In this document: piece by piece, positions 49,750 through 62,125 of the stretch
Layout: each line of letters starts with the position of its first letter
Numbering within the stretch: the first letter of the stretch is position 1
DNA from: Chloranthus sessilifolius
Taxonomy: Eukaryota > Streptophyta > Magnoliopsida > Chloranthales > Chloranthaceae
NCBI GenBank assembly: GCA_021018995.1
Contig: CM037584.1
Span: 173,990,317-174,054,316, forward strand
Reading direction: 5' to 3'
DNA length: 64,000 bases
The notes under the pieces: generated by a model
Told to the model about the DNA's origin: nothing
The model's database searches: none
The model's input: the letters and a program-made list of their open reading frames with translations, nothing else
Made by a program: the position numbers and the translations under genes

Positions 49750-51991
49750 ATGAAGATGCTGTCATGGAACATGAGGGATATCTGCGACGGATCTAAGCAT
49801 ACCGGAGTCAAGAGAGTTATTGACTCTTTACAACTTGCTGTCATCACTCTCCAAGAGACTAAATGGGGCGCATGTGATGGACGCTAAGTTGCCTCGGTGC
49901 TTAAAGGAAAGAACTGGGAGTGAACTGTAGTCGATTCGGCTGGAGCTTCGGGAGGTATACTGGTGGTGTGGAGATCGTCCTTGTTTGAAAAGATCGACGA
50001 AGAGGTGGGGCTCTATTCAGCTTCGGTGGTTCTTCGGAATAAGGACAACAGGAAATGGTGGACTTTCTCCGGCATTTATGGGCCTTCGGGGAGAGTTCTG
50101 GGATGAATTGGATGCGGTTGCTGCCAGGTGGGATTATCCGATTTGCTTGGGAGGGGATTTCAATGCGATTAGATGGAGGCATGAAAAAAAGGGGGGACCA
50201 CCAGATGTGGCTATGATGAGAAGCTTCAATACTTGGATATCTGATTGGTTGCTGGAGGATGTCCCGCTAACAGGATCCCTGTTCACTTGGTCAAATCTTC
50301 AAGACTACCCCTCTCTCAGCAGATTGGATCAATTTTTATGCAATTTTGATTGGCTGGAGCTGTTCCCGGCTGCGAGATTGGAATGCTTAGCGAAGGCTGT
50401 CTTAGACCATCGATTGGTGGTGCTGAAGTGTGAAGCTAGGGGGAATGGGCCGAAAACATGTGGCTTCTTGATGACCACTTCCATGTTGCTCTACCGGAAT
50501 GGTGGAGAGAACTTCGACCTAGGGGAACGACAACTTACCGATTCATATCGAAATTAAACTGGATAAAAAAAAACTATTGAATGGAATAGAGAGGTGTTCG
50601 GACATCTACATACCAACAAAGATGCAATCCTTGTTAGGCTGAAAGAACTCGATGATCTGGAAGAGAGCAGGGTACTTTCAACCAATGAGCGAGAAGAACG
50701 GGCTCAAAATAAACAAAATTTCTACAGTCTTTCTAGAGCCGAGGAGGTTTCTTGGAAACAAAAGGCGAAGGTGCGGTGGCTGAAAGAGGGCGACTTAAAT
50801 AACGTCGTCGCCAATGCGAGAAACAACAAGAACTACTTAGGTTCTATGACTGTTGAGGGGGTGACATTGGCTGGTTACGATCAGGTCCGTGATCAGGTTG
50901 TTCGATTCTATTCAAAGCTGTACGAGGAAGATGACTTGATGCGCCCCGATTTGGATGGTGTGCCGTTTCATAATATCGTGGCGGAAGAACGTGCCGAGAT
51001 CGAACTTCCGTTCCAGGAATATGAGGTATGGAATGCTATAAAGAAAGGGGGTAAGAACAAGTCTCCGGGACCTGACGGGTTCACCTTGGAATTCTTTCGT
51101 GTATTCTGGCCGGTGCACAAGGAGGAGCTGATGGAAGTGTTCCATGAATTCCACAAAATTGCCTTTATTGGGCGCTGCCTCAACTCCACTTTCATTACTC
51201 ATTCCGAAAAAAGATGGGGCCCAGGATCTTACTGATTTCCGTCTAATCTGCCTCATCAATTGCCTATATAAGATCGTAGCTAGGGCTGCAACCGAGCCGG
51301 GCCGAGCCCGAGCTCGGGTCAGCTCTAGCTTGACTCTACCTTATACGAGCCAAGCTGGGGTCGGCTCTAGGCTCTTCGAGCTCAAAAATTTCAAGCTCTA
51401 GCTCGGCCCTTTCGAGCTCAAGCCGAGCTCGGGCCGAGCTTTGAGCCATGTATGTTCTATTATAGAAAATGAACTCAAAATAAAAATCGCGTACATTTTT
51501 AGTAGATATCCTTTTGAATGGCGCTTATCATTTGATTTGTATCTCCTTGTTGGTTAATTTGATGGTCAAGCGATGGGTTTAAAATTTTTCTCAGACTCAT
51601 GTAGCATGATGAACATTGATGAAATTAGATCAATTGAGTGAAGTCAGTTGAGTGCATAACTCTTAAAATATGCTTGATAACTATTGTATTCCCTTAATAA
51701 AATATATAAGTCAACATGAAAAATATGGTAGATGAAAATACTAATTATTTTTTAAAAATATAAAATGATAAAAATGGCTTCACTAGTTTGATCTGATTCA
51801 CTAGTCATCTCAGTTTACTCTCAAACAGAGGTGATATTGAGAACCGTGGGTAAGAGTAACAATGGGTACTATATAATATATAAAGTGAAAATTAGGGCAA
51901 GTGGGGGCCAAGGGTTCCTATTTTATCCTTCAAGGTAATCGTTGAATAAACTTAAACGGATACTTTGAAGGGTAAAATAGACCTCTCAAAG

Positions 51992-52044
<53 letters not shown>

Positions 52045-54254
52045 AAGCCATAGAGCCGAGCCGGCCTTAGCTCGAGCTCGGCTCTGTTCATTCGAGCTAC
52101 AAACTGCTTAGCTCGGCTCAGCTCTTGAGCCGAGCTTTAAAGAGAAAAGCTCTTATTTTTCGGGCCGAGCCGAGTTGTCGAGCTGGCTTGGCTCTATTGC
52201 AGCCCTAATCGTAGCTAAGGTGCTAGCTAATAGGCTACGACCCTTAATGGGGAAATTGATCTCCGAATCGCAGGGTGCTTTTGTGAAGGGGAGACAACTT
52301 GTGGATCAGGTGGCGGTGGCTCACGAAGTTATCCATTCTACCCATTTGGATCGGATACCGGCAGCTCTATGGAAGGTTGATATGGATGGGCGTATGACCG
52401 CATCAGCTGGTGCTAAGAAGGTTCGGGTTCAGAGATAAATGAAGGAGTTGGATGCGGGCGTGCTACTCAACTCCATGCTTCTCGGTGCTAATAAACGGAA
52501 CACCGGCTGGCTATTTCAAGAGCTCGCGTGGCATTTGCCAGGGGAACCCTCTTTCCCCATTTCTCTACAACCTGATGGGGGAAGCCCTCACGGGGCTCAT
52601 TACTTGTGCAAGACACCTGAACCTGCTCTCGGGGATTAGAGTTGGCGGTTATGAGCGGGCCATCTCGATTCTTCAGTATGCTGATGATACTATCTTATTT
52701 GGTAAGGCAAAGGTGGAGGAGTTCAGGTCCCTGGCGGAGGTCCTAGCCGTGTATGAGGCCATTTCGGGGCAACACATTAACTTCCACAAATCCAAGATAA
52801 CGGGCATTGGAATAGACAACACGACCCTACAAGATTTGGCGGCCACGGTTAATTGTGGTAGTCAAAATTTACCAATCAAATACCTAGGCCTGCCCTTGGG
52901 AATGCGAAAATCAACGGTCACATCATGGGAACTGGTGGTTCAACGCTTTCAACAACGGTTATCTACTTGGAAAGGTAAACTTCTCAGCAGTGGTGGCATG
53001 CTGATTCTCCTCAAGACTGTTCTTGCAAGCCTGCTGATCTTCTACATGTCAATGTTCAAGTGCCCGAATGGAGTGTTACTTCAAATCGAACAAATTCAAC
53101 GCAACTTCTTATGGGAGGGGTCGGGCTTGGAGAAAAAGTACCATCTCATTAATTGGGACACATGTCTATTACCATTGAATTGTGGAGGACTGGGAATTTG
53201 CAGTGTTAAATGGACCAACATAGCCAAGTTTGGTAAATGGTTCTGACGTGCTGGTAATGTGGATGAAATGGACAGTTTATGGCGAAAGGTTCTGATCGAG
53301 AAGTATGGTCCATCCGACAACAACTGGGGCATTAGTACCTCAGTTACCAGAGGCACCTCTTCCTGGTGGAAAAACATTTGTGGTACTTGGATGCTCTTTT
53401 CTAAGGGGCTTAGTTTCAGCTGGGGTTGTGGCACGCGGATATAGTTCTGGGAAGACAATTGGGTAGAGGGGGGAAAACTTAAACTGATGTTCCAGCGCGT
53501 ATATTCCATAGCTCAGAACCCGACGGGGCGGGTTCTTGATTTTGTCTCGGAGTCCAACAGAGCAAGAGTGTGGGAAGTGTACACTCGTCGAAACCTCCGA
53601 ACTGATAAAGAGGAAGAGTTTACAAGACTTCTTCAAGTGCTGTACGAGATGATACAGAATCCTCACAATCAAGATCAACGGAGACGGGACCCTAGAAAAA
53701 ACGGTATTTTCAGTGTCAAATCGTACTATTGGATGTTGGTGCATCGACCGCTTGCCAAATTTCATAGAACAATGCTGTGGAAGACTAGTATACCGCTAAA
53801 GATCCAGTTCTTCGCTTGGTCCTTATTCAAAGAGAGAGTGCTCATGATGGACGAATTTATTCGTAGGGGGAAGAATATAACAAATTGTTGCGTCATGTGT
53901 ACTAGGGAGGAGGAATCGATCGCTCATCTATTCATCCACTGCGCTGTAGCATCTGAGATTTGGAGTATCGTCTTTCAAGTGTTCGATATGAATTGGGTCA
54001 TGGCTGCTACGCCATACGCTCATTATCTGACCTGGAACGCGGTTGACATGGAGAGCCAGATAAGAAATAACTGGAAAGTGTCCTTCTTTGCTGTCATCTG
54101 GAGCATCTGGAAGGAGAGGAACTTGAGGATTTTTGAACAGAAAAAGAAACCGGTGGGGTGTATTGTGAAGGCGGCCAAAGACCTAGTCTCTCTATGGTTA
54201 TCTTTGGGGGAAGAGCTGATCTCTGATCCTTGGGAATCTTGGGAGCCGGGGTAG
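49750..54254 (+). pseudogene. LINE copy 2 ORF2: endonuclease-reverse transcriptase-zf-RVT (broken)
   Basis: Starts ATG at 49750, 43 bp after ORF1. Endonuclease [11 protein letters not shown], then [13 protein letters not shown] and TGSLFTWSNLQ; reverse transcriptase [20 protein letters not shown]; after the MITE, VAKVLANRLRPLMGKLISES and QGAFVKGRQLVDQVA. Palm with YADD (52677-52688) and LGLPLGMRKS; zf-RVT FFAWSLFKERVLMMDEFIRR with CVMCTREEESIAHLFIHC. Frameshifts near 49880, 50550 and 51200 and a small deletion after AYDRISW near 52400 break it. Without the MITE the reading crosses the site with the normal NCLYKIVAKVLA order. Confidence 0.85.
51281..52207. mobile_element. hAT-like non-autonomous transposon nested in LINE copy 2
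   Basis: Ends tagggctgcaa and ttgcagcccta form an 11-bp perfect inverted repeat. The direct repeat atcgtagc lies at 51273-51280 and 52208-52215, the 8 bp typical of hAT. Both outer 150 bp are filled with gagctcgg/ccgagctc units; the middle is AT-rich with a (TA)n run at 52003-52040. There is no transposase. Confidence 0.92.
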
Positions 54255-55299
54255 CTTCATTATTGATCTGATGAAGAGTAGTTACTAGGTGTCTTTGTGT
54301 TTCCTTCTCTGTTGTGTTGTCTCCTTTGATTGGTTTTGTGTCCTTTTTGGCCGTCCTGGCGTTGTATTGGCTACTCCAGCATCTTGCTGGCCTTTCAATA
54401 TATTATTTTTACCGATTAAAAAAAAGGAAAAAGAAATGTGAAATGAAAAATGCAAGAAATACAAATCCCTGTGAGCAGTGTTACATAGGCACTTTTGCTT
54501 TTGGGATTTTTACCATGCCAACACTTGGTGGCACTTGGGCACTCCTCAATACAGCACGATGCTTTTAGACATGTATGAAAAATACAACATAATACTATCA
54601 AATTGCTCCTCGTTTTGACATGTAAAATGAACTGTCGTTTTTAAAAAAATATTGTGTAAAGTTTAGGAACTTATTAGTATAAAAAGCTTGGGTCCTTGAA
54701 AACTATTTCTATAATATAGTATACTTTTAGTTAGATTCATGACATACATTATGTATCTCTTCATTACATGTCTCAATTGGCTTTTAAGAATTCCCTTCAA
54801 TTTTTTTCTATATGTCTTCCATTTATTATTTTTTTTATTAAGGTTGTGCGGGCCGCCATATTGGAATCTTTAGAAATTAGTGTGCCAAACGACTATGACA
54901 CCTTGATACTTGGCACCTGTGCCACGTGTGTAGGTAACACTGCCTGTGAGATTAACACATAATGATAAAGCGTGATTATTTACTAAAAGTATCAATCTTC
55001 ATGTAAAGTATAGGTTAGTATAGGTTGAAAGCTAAACTAACAAATGACAATTAGCGAGCAACAATTAAAAAAATTAAACATACAAGAACAATACTAAGTA
55101 AATCGTTTGTTTGAAAACATAATATATTTAGTGTTTTTGGATTTTAAAGGCATTTAGTAGTCAATAATGATCAAATCTAAAGTTAATTCGATACGGTTGA
55201 AAATTTTCTTCAAAAATTTTCAATATAGTGACTTGATCTAATTTCATTCTGATTAGTTTATAAAAGAATAGAGAATTGGGTTTCTTATGGCATTGGTCC

Positions 55300-55380
55300 T
55301 TAGCTCAAGTGGTGGTGCACATATAATTTGAGGTCAGGGCCTAAATTGCAACCCCTAGCTATCATTGTTTCAGGAAAAAA
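55300..55380 (+). mobile_element. Possible tRNA-derived SINE
   Basis: ttagctcaagtggtggtgca resembles a tRNA A box; an A-run follows about 80 bp later. The B box is not clear and no target duplication was found. Confidence 0.35.
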
Positions 55381-55933
55381 AATCAATTATTTATAAAGTT
55401 TTGTCGCAGTGTTTATCATCTCACTTAATACATTGTAGTTGTCCTTAGTAGGCCTACCTAAATGCCCTCTAAACCCTAGACCCTAAACCCTAAACGAACT
55501 TTGTTACTTATGAGTGTTAATACTTAATACCTTACCTCCCACCAAGCGCTATCCTACTAGGTGTCTTGGAGCTCATTAATTTTTTCCATCAATCGTCCCT
55601 AAGTTGCCCTTTTTGTGTCTTGACGGCCGCTGCTTATAAAAATTAGCAACCCCCAGGTTTTCATTTCTCTTGTTCCCTTTTCAGTTTTCATTTTTTTTAA
55701 TAGTATTCTCTCTTTTTTGTTACTTCAGAACACATTTAGAGAGTGAATGAAGCACCAAAGCTAACTCTTTTTTGCATACACTCTAAATAAGTGTTAAATA
55801 AAGATATATGGGATCACACCAAAGGTACATTGATTTTCTCATTTGTGGTTCCAAAGCCTCTAGAAATAGAGGCCTGGCTCATTTGAAAGCGGTTGATTTC
55901 TTTAGACAGAGAAAAGGTGAGCTAGTGGAAGTA

Positions 55934-55935
<2 letters not shown>

Positions 55936-55964
<29 letters not shown>
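55936..55964. repeat. CT microsatellite
   Basis: About fourteen CT dinucleotides. Confidence 0.9.
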
Positions 55965-55967
<3 letters not shown>

Positions 55968-56763
55968 AGGTGTTTAAACTAGAGAGAAAACTGGTTCCTA
56001 CCAGCTCAAAACTTCATCAATCCCAGCCGCTACTAAGCCAAACCAATTCCCAACCATGGGCAGCTGTACTCTTTTAATTAAAAATATATGGTTACGTAGC
56101 TCTTATGCTGCTGAAATCCACCGGAAGTCACCCAATTAGCCACAATGGAGACTAGTACTTATGATGATTTTATCTGAACCTCCTCTTTGTCATTGTTTCT
56201 ATATGTTAAAAAGATGTAAGTAGACATCTAATGACTAATTTCCTTCGCCTTTGCAAAGTATAAAATGAAGATCGGGCACCATTTATTGTAAATCGAGTCC
56301 GATTCGCAGCTCTGATACCTCTTGACATAGACCGCAGCCCACAAATATTAGTGGGACAAAGACTTCTTTATATCTTCGGTTACCGTATCAAAATACAGTT
56401 GAACAGTCCTCCCATTTTTCAGTCTTAGAGCAACTACGACAGTCCTAAAGGGTGCTGTCGAGCACCAATAAACAGGAGCACTTAAAGCAGAATTTCTGTA
56501 TAAAAATATAGCCACAATAACTGTGATAATACTCACGGTTCTGCCCAGAAATCTGTGTCAAAATACCATGGTAGTCAAGGCGACGCCATGGCGAATGGCG
56601 ATAGAATTCATCATATAAACAGAAGTGGCAGCAATGGTGAAATGGCGACGCCATGGCGTCACCATGGGTGCTATTTATAAAATTGATATAATAGCTTATA
56701 TTATAATAAGTAATATAATAATAAGTTGTAATTTTATAAGCTATATTTTATAATAGTTATAAA

Positions 56764-56929
56764 CATGGTTCAAAAATTTCTTCGGTCCTATTTGAAATGA
56801 AACCGAAGTTATCGGTCACATTTGTATGGAGACCAAAATTTCGGCCGAAATTCAAATTATCGGCCAAAATTTTGGTTTTGGTTTCGGTCATGCCCGAAAC
56901 CGAAATCCAACCCGATATTTTGATCATTG
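56764..56929. mobile_element. hAT-like MITE with cggtttcgg-type repeats
   Basis: Begins catggttcaaaaatttc and ends cccgatattttgatcattg, termini like those of the cgatacgtatcg MITEs. Flanks gttataaa (56756-56763) and cttataaa (56930-56937) match at 7 of 8. The inside is made of accgaaa/tttcggt and ggccgaaat repeats rather than gatac units. Confidence 0.65.
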
Positions 56930-56994
56930 CTTATAAATTAACTTATAAGTTATAATACTTCTAACTTATAATTTATAAGTTATAGTGATAACTT

Positions 56995-56998
<4 letters not shown>

Positions 56999-57075
<77 letters not shown>
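56999..57075. repeat. (TA)n microsatellite
   Basis: About 38 uninterrupted TA units. Confidence 0.95.
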
Positions 57076-57077
<2 letters not shown>

Positions 57078-58902
57078 TTTGGAGACCAAATCTCCTCATC
57101 TTCTCTCTCTTATACAACTCTTCTCTTCCGCGTCTCTCTTTCTCTCTTGTCTCTCTGTCTCACGCAGTCCCCAACAAAAAAAATACAGGTACACAATTTT
57201 TTTTTAAATATCTATCGTCAATCTCTCAGCCCCTTTCTCTCTAGCAATCACAGCCCCTTGCTCTCTTGCAACCCCTTTCTTTCACAACCCCTTTCTCTCG
57301 TCTCTTTTTAAGCGCAATACCTCTCTCAACCCCTTTTCTCTTTCTCTCTTAGTTGGCTAATATTATTTTTATTTGCACCTTCGCAAGCTCAAGATCTTAG
57401 CTTCCACAACCACTAAATTTTTTTTTATAGGTTTTTTGTAACCTCTATCACGAAATGAGCAATGGGCAACACTTTCATATCTTTTAATCTTTCTATATTG
57501 ATTGATATATTATATTTATATTTTACTTGCACTTGCTCATGTAGCGATTTTATTGATGTTTTGTATTTCATAATTAATTTTTTTCTATCTATTTATGCCT
57601 GATTAATTAGTTGAATTGTTTTTGTCCTCTATAAAAAATATACAAATTAAAAATAGTAAAAGTAAAAAAAAAAAGATATTAATGATTAATATATTTATAA
57701 AAAAAAATGGTCTCGTTATGACATGACGAGCTTCTTCGCCGTGACCTCGCCACACTGCCTTAACTACCTTGCAAAATACAGAGCATCACCTCAAAATACC
57801 ATTGTGAAATCTGACTAAACATTGTTCTATAGACGAGACTTGAAGTAAAAGAAATTAGTATTCAACACACTTTTTCAGCAGTAATATGAGATCCAAATAA
57901 CAACACAAGTATATGACCCGGTAGCAGCAGTCGGCAAGTCTAAGAAGACTTTAACACATCACAGGAAACATAGACTAAAGAGTCCCAAATTCCACCAGGA
58001 AATTGGGTCTCGACTCCTTTCCTTTTCTCCTTTAAGAGTAAATCTCAATCTATTATGTAAATCTCAGCAATTACAGATATACAGAAGAAAACTATTAAAA
58101 TTTTCTATTTCTAGATTTCTAAACCATGACTCCTTGGACTCAGAGTAGAAACAAGTATACCTAGTTTTATTCCCAATTTCTTAGGACTCGACACCCCTAA
58201 CTACCGTAAGAGATAAAAATTGAAATCACCGTGACTCCCTTTCCTTTAGGACTCTCAATTAAGAAAAGAAAATTAAAAAATCCTGACCAAAAGAACCGAG
58301 AATGGATTCTCGAAACCCTTGTGTCACCATGATCACTTTAAGTGATCATGTGACCATGAAACATGAGATTAATAACCTCTTTTTTCTGGTTCACGTGGCC
58401 ACTGAAAGGGTTCATGCAGGACTTCTCCCCAGCCCGTCTCAAGACCCACTCTTAAGGCCCTATAGGGTTAGTTACAGCCCATTGGAGCCCTTGCTTTGGT
58501 CCTTGACGTACGTGTTCTCTGGGTTGATTCCAGCCCTCTTCAAACTCTAAATCAATCTTCAAGACCTCTCCAAATCCCATTTCTTGCACTGCATCAGTAT
58601 ACATGCTTGGAAAACGGTCCATGACACCAGCTGAACATCCAAGGGTCACATTGCACATTTGGAAGTGCACATTAGAGGATAACCAACGAACAACACATGG
58701 CATACAATGTGCTCGAAGGAAGTAAAGCAACACTTTAATACCCAAATCACCCCATCCATTTGTACCGAGTAGATTATGGGTTTTCAATGCCTACGTCATT
58801 CTACCTCATGCTAGAAGAAGGGTGTCTATTCTGTCGCATTATTCATATCTGGTTCAAGCAAGGCTTTTGTTACAAAAAGAAATAAGAAAGTAGACGCCCT
58901 TT

Positions 58903-59145
58903 TGATGCGGGACACCATGATCGAGAGCCGTAGATTCGGGCGGCAACAGATTTTCCAGCCAAGAAGAAGCGGAACGGAAATCAGAATCAGGAGAAGAAAG
59001 GAGAAGTATCTACACACTGCGCAGTCGATCGATTGATTCAATGATTCGATCAATCGACTCCTTGCTTTGATCGATCGAAGCCATATTTTGATCAATCGAC
59101 GACGACTAGAGAGGAATTTAATTCTGGCGTGTATATATATATATA

Positions 59146-59198
<53 letters not shown>

Positions 59199-59879
59199 CG
59201 ATCGATCGATTGAATTTCGATCGATCAATTTCGCGCGAAAATGAGTTTTCTCAGAATCCGAATTTAAGTTTCAGGGGCAAACTTGTCTTTCTTTTATGTT
59301 TATTTTTGTTTTAGGGTTTTGTTTTAAGACCTATATAAGGTCTTTCCATAAACAATGTAATTAGTTATTAATTATTGAATGAATGAGCTTTTGCTTTTGG
59401 AACTTGTGATGAGTTTCTCCGAAGAGTGATTCTTCTTTTCGAGAAGGGTTTGGTGTGAAGCTAAGGGCGCGAAGCCCAAAATCTATCCTCGATCTATCTC
59501 TTTTATCTTATTTCCTTTTCTACCTCTTGTGATCTCACAAACTCTAATTCCAGCCTTCAACCTACAATACCCTGAAGTTCGAGCCCTAAATCCCATCCCA
59601 CCAATAAGCCCACACGAATCAGAATCTTGAGAACACTTGCCACTCCGTCATTGAATTATGAGCGGTGCCATAATCTGGAGAACCTAGAGTTCTACCTCTA
59701 GGACCGATCTGCACTGCAAGACCCAATTCAAACCCCAATGTGATCTTTCACATGGAAAACTATGAAATTCTAAGGTATTCGCGTTACTTTTAGGTTCATT
59801 GTTTAAAATTAATTTAGTTTAATTTCGACAAGTAATTAATTCATCGCACGCACGCAGTTTAAGGTTTTGTCTTGCGTCA
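58903..59879 (+). mobile_element. Solo LTR, family A copy 3
   Basis: 977 bp running TGATGCGGGAC ... TTGCGTCA, with a perfect ccttt duplication at 58898-58902 and 59880-59884. It is the reverse complement of copies 1 and 2. It carries gatcgatcga repeats on both sides of a (TA)n run (59131-59196), then ctatataaggtc (59331) as the probable TATA box and an R-U5-like remainder. Confidence 0.88.
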
Positions 59880-60006
59880 CCTTTGGCACATGTCATGATA
59901 TAAACAAGCACCAGAAGTAGTAACCGACCATTTGGCTTGGCTTGGGTTTGGATTAGTTAGGGTTGTGCTTCATTGTATGATATAGTGGGAAAAGCGAGTG
60001 TAATAT

Positions 60007-60069
<63 letters not shown>
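60007..60069. repeat. TA then GA microsatellite
   Basis: A (TA)n run changes into about 22 GA units. Confidence 0.92.
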
Positions 60070-60072
<3 letters not shown>

Positions 60073-60627
60073 TCTTCCCTAGGATTGAAGCCTAGGGAAG
60101 TGTGCCATGTGACACCCATTTTCCCTCTAGGGTTCATCCATCACTTCGGGGTTTTATAAAAAAGAATTATATCCCTATGATCAACGACGATGAAAATGAC
60201 GGGTGAGCCAACATTCTGTTTTGCTGTCCCTTCTTAAAATCGTTGACCACTGTTGATCGCACAGTGGCTAGTTATATTTTTTAAAATATTGTTCAATTGA
60301 TCATCCCTACACCCATGTGGAAGAATCCTACCGAAGTTGTCCAGGCTTCCTGACCTCATATATTCGTCCGTATGCAACCCCGAGGGCTTCGTCCAGACCA
60401 GCTGGGCACCATGTGGCACCCATCATGAGAATCGGGTGGCACGAAAATTTGGATAAGATCGATCAGGTGCCATACAAAATGTTTTGGCACATATCCACCG
60501 TTGAAAATGTGGTCGAAGGTCTACAAAACCAATGTTCCAAGTTTGTGGTGCGTCACCTTATCTTTGACCCATCAAATAGGGGCCAAAAGGATCAAATTAT
60601 TTTACATCATTTACTTTTTTAAATCCC

Positions 60628-60697
60628 ATGCCACATGGCAGATCAAACCCAAACAGGTGTTGTTTTGGGTTATCATGCCATGTGGCATGTGATCTGG
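60628..60697. repeat. Imperfect hairpin, about 70 bp
   Basis: catgccacatggcagatc pairs with gatcacatgccacatggca read on the other strand, and aacccaaac with ttttgggtt inside. Confidence 0.65.
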
Positions 60698-61019
60698 TAT
60701 CCGGGTGCAATCCTCCAGGGCTGCATCTGGACGCATAACTCAGGCTCATAGTCCGTGCGGTGACCCAGTGAGAACATAGGCACTATTGTGAGGATGTAGT
60801 ACTTCAAAATATCCAAATTATTTTTATTTCCTAGAGAGTTAGAAGAATCTGATTTTTGAGCGGAGGATAGCTCCTGAAGAGATGCAACCAATTCTAGTAC
60901 TTGCCATAGCTTAGAGGAGCGCTTGCCACTTACTCAGAGCCATGTGTGAGAATGCAAATACGAAGTAACCAATGCAAGACTTATAGTGGGAAAGAGAATG
61001 GTTTTGACATTTACTTATA

Positions 61020-61978
61020 GGGTACCTCTATTCGTGCCCACCCAAGCTCTGGTAGTGCCTATGTTCTCACGTGTAAAAAATAATTCTGCCCCATTTTTTT
61101 TGGTCAGGGAGAGGAATATGCCCCCCCCTCTCATTTCCTCTCTGTTTTCCTCTTCTTCCCCAACTCCAACGCTCGCAATGACGTTGCCGACATCACTAAA
61201 TCACCCTCGTTCTCCTTTTTCTTCTTCTACTTCTTAACTCTCACGAGTCGCAACAACAATTTTCGTCATCACTGAAAAACCCTCTTTTTCTCTCTTTTCT
61301 TTATCTTCTTCCTCAACTTCGGCGCGACGACGACACCGACATCATCGAAACACTCTCTTCTTCTTCATCATCTCCAATGAAAACCTACAAAACCAAGAAG
61401 AAACCCTAAAAAAAAACCTTAAAAACTTCTTGAACTTGTGACAGTAGGCAACCACCGTTAGATGTAACAAACTGACGGTGAGAACGACTTTAGATGTAAA
61501 AGACTAAAAGTCGGTGCTAACTGCCAGTATTTTACAGTTGACAGTGGGTACCCACCGTCACAAGTTCAGTGGTGGTTTTCTTAGGTTCTAGTGATTTTTA
61601 GTTTCTTAAGTTTAGGATTTTTTAGGGTTTCGTAGGCTTTAGGTTTTTTTAATTGTGGTTGGAAGTTCGATGATGTTGCAAGTTGTCGAAGAAGAAGAGT
61701 CGTCGGAGAAAAGTAGAAGAAGAAGAAAGGGGGAAAGAAGATGAAGATGGTGATCTAGTGATGCTGATGAGTGATAGTCGGAAAAGGAGGGGGGTGAGTA
61801 CTTCAGATAGGTGGGTGCCCCCGAAAGAGAAATACGTGAGTGCATACCCCCCAAAAAATAATAATAATAATAAATAAAAAATATAATATAATTGGGTTCC
61901 TTTAAGTGGGCGCCCTCATAGAAAGATTGTGCTCTGCGTGGGCGCTTTCAGCTATTGGGTGGGCGCAAATTGAGGTAT
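61020..61978. mobile_element. Foldback element, about 960 bp, almost wholly palindromic
   Basis: The left end gggtacctctattcgtgccc and the right end gggcgcaaattgaggtatcc are inverted copies, as are the arms inward: the aaaccctaaaaa block near 61400 pairs with tttttagggttt near 61618. At the centre gaacttgtgacagt (61433 on) pairs with cgtcacaagttc (ending 61566). The centre (about 61499) is the same for both. CT/GA-rich arms produce the short open frames seen. No transposase; no certain target duplication. Confidence 0.7.
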
Positions 61979-61985
61979 CCTTACC

Positions 61986-62125
61986 ATGGTATTCAATCTT
62001 TTACGATACACGATACTATAGAAAATGATACTTATCTATGATGTGTATCTCTTTATAACCGTTTCTTACAATACATGTTACGATACATTACGATACGTCG
62101 CGATACACGATACATGTGATCTTGA
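61986..62125. repeat. cgatacacgatac-type repeat block
   Basis: Repeated acgatac and gatacacgatac units, related in style to the gatac MITEs, but clear matching ends and target duplication are lacking. Confidence 0.4.

Larger units (their letters stand above)
48160..54425 (+). mobile_element. L1-type LINE copy 2, 5' truncated, with nested MITE
   Basis: Same family as 17170-24265 but in + orientation and lacking the first roughly 0.9 kb of that copy. Order: ORF1 part (48178-49706), ORF2 (49750-54254), 3' end atatattatttttaccgatt plus an A-run to 54425. A 927-bp hAT-like element splits the reverse transcriptase (51281-52207). No target duplication was resolved. Several frameshifts. Confidence 0.87.

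Noticed and set aside
54768..54962. Candidate for a further RAD50 exon after the last one found
   Set aside because: The translation has no resemblance to the expected C-terminal RAD50 residues, and splice sites do not fit.
56985..57311. Open frames across the (TA)n run
   Set aside because: They are Tyr-Ile repeats from a microsatellite.
61575..61600. Possible CACTA transposon end (ttctagtg)
   Set aside because: No opposite cacta terminus and no 3-bp duplication; the palindrome is better explained as one foldback element.
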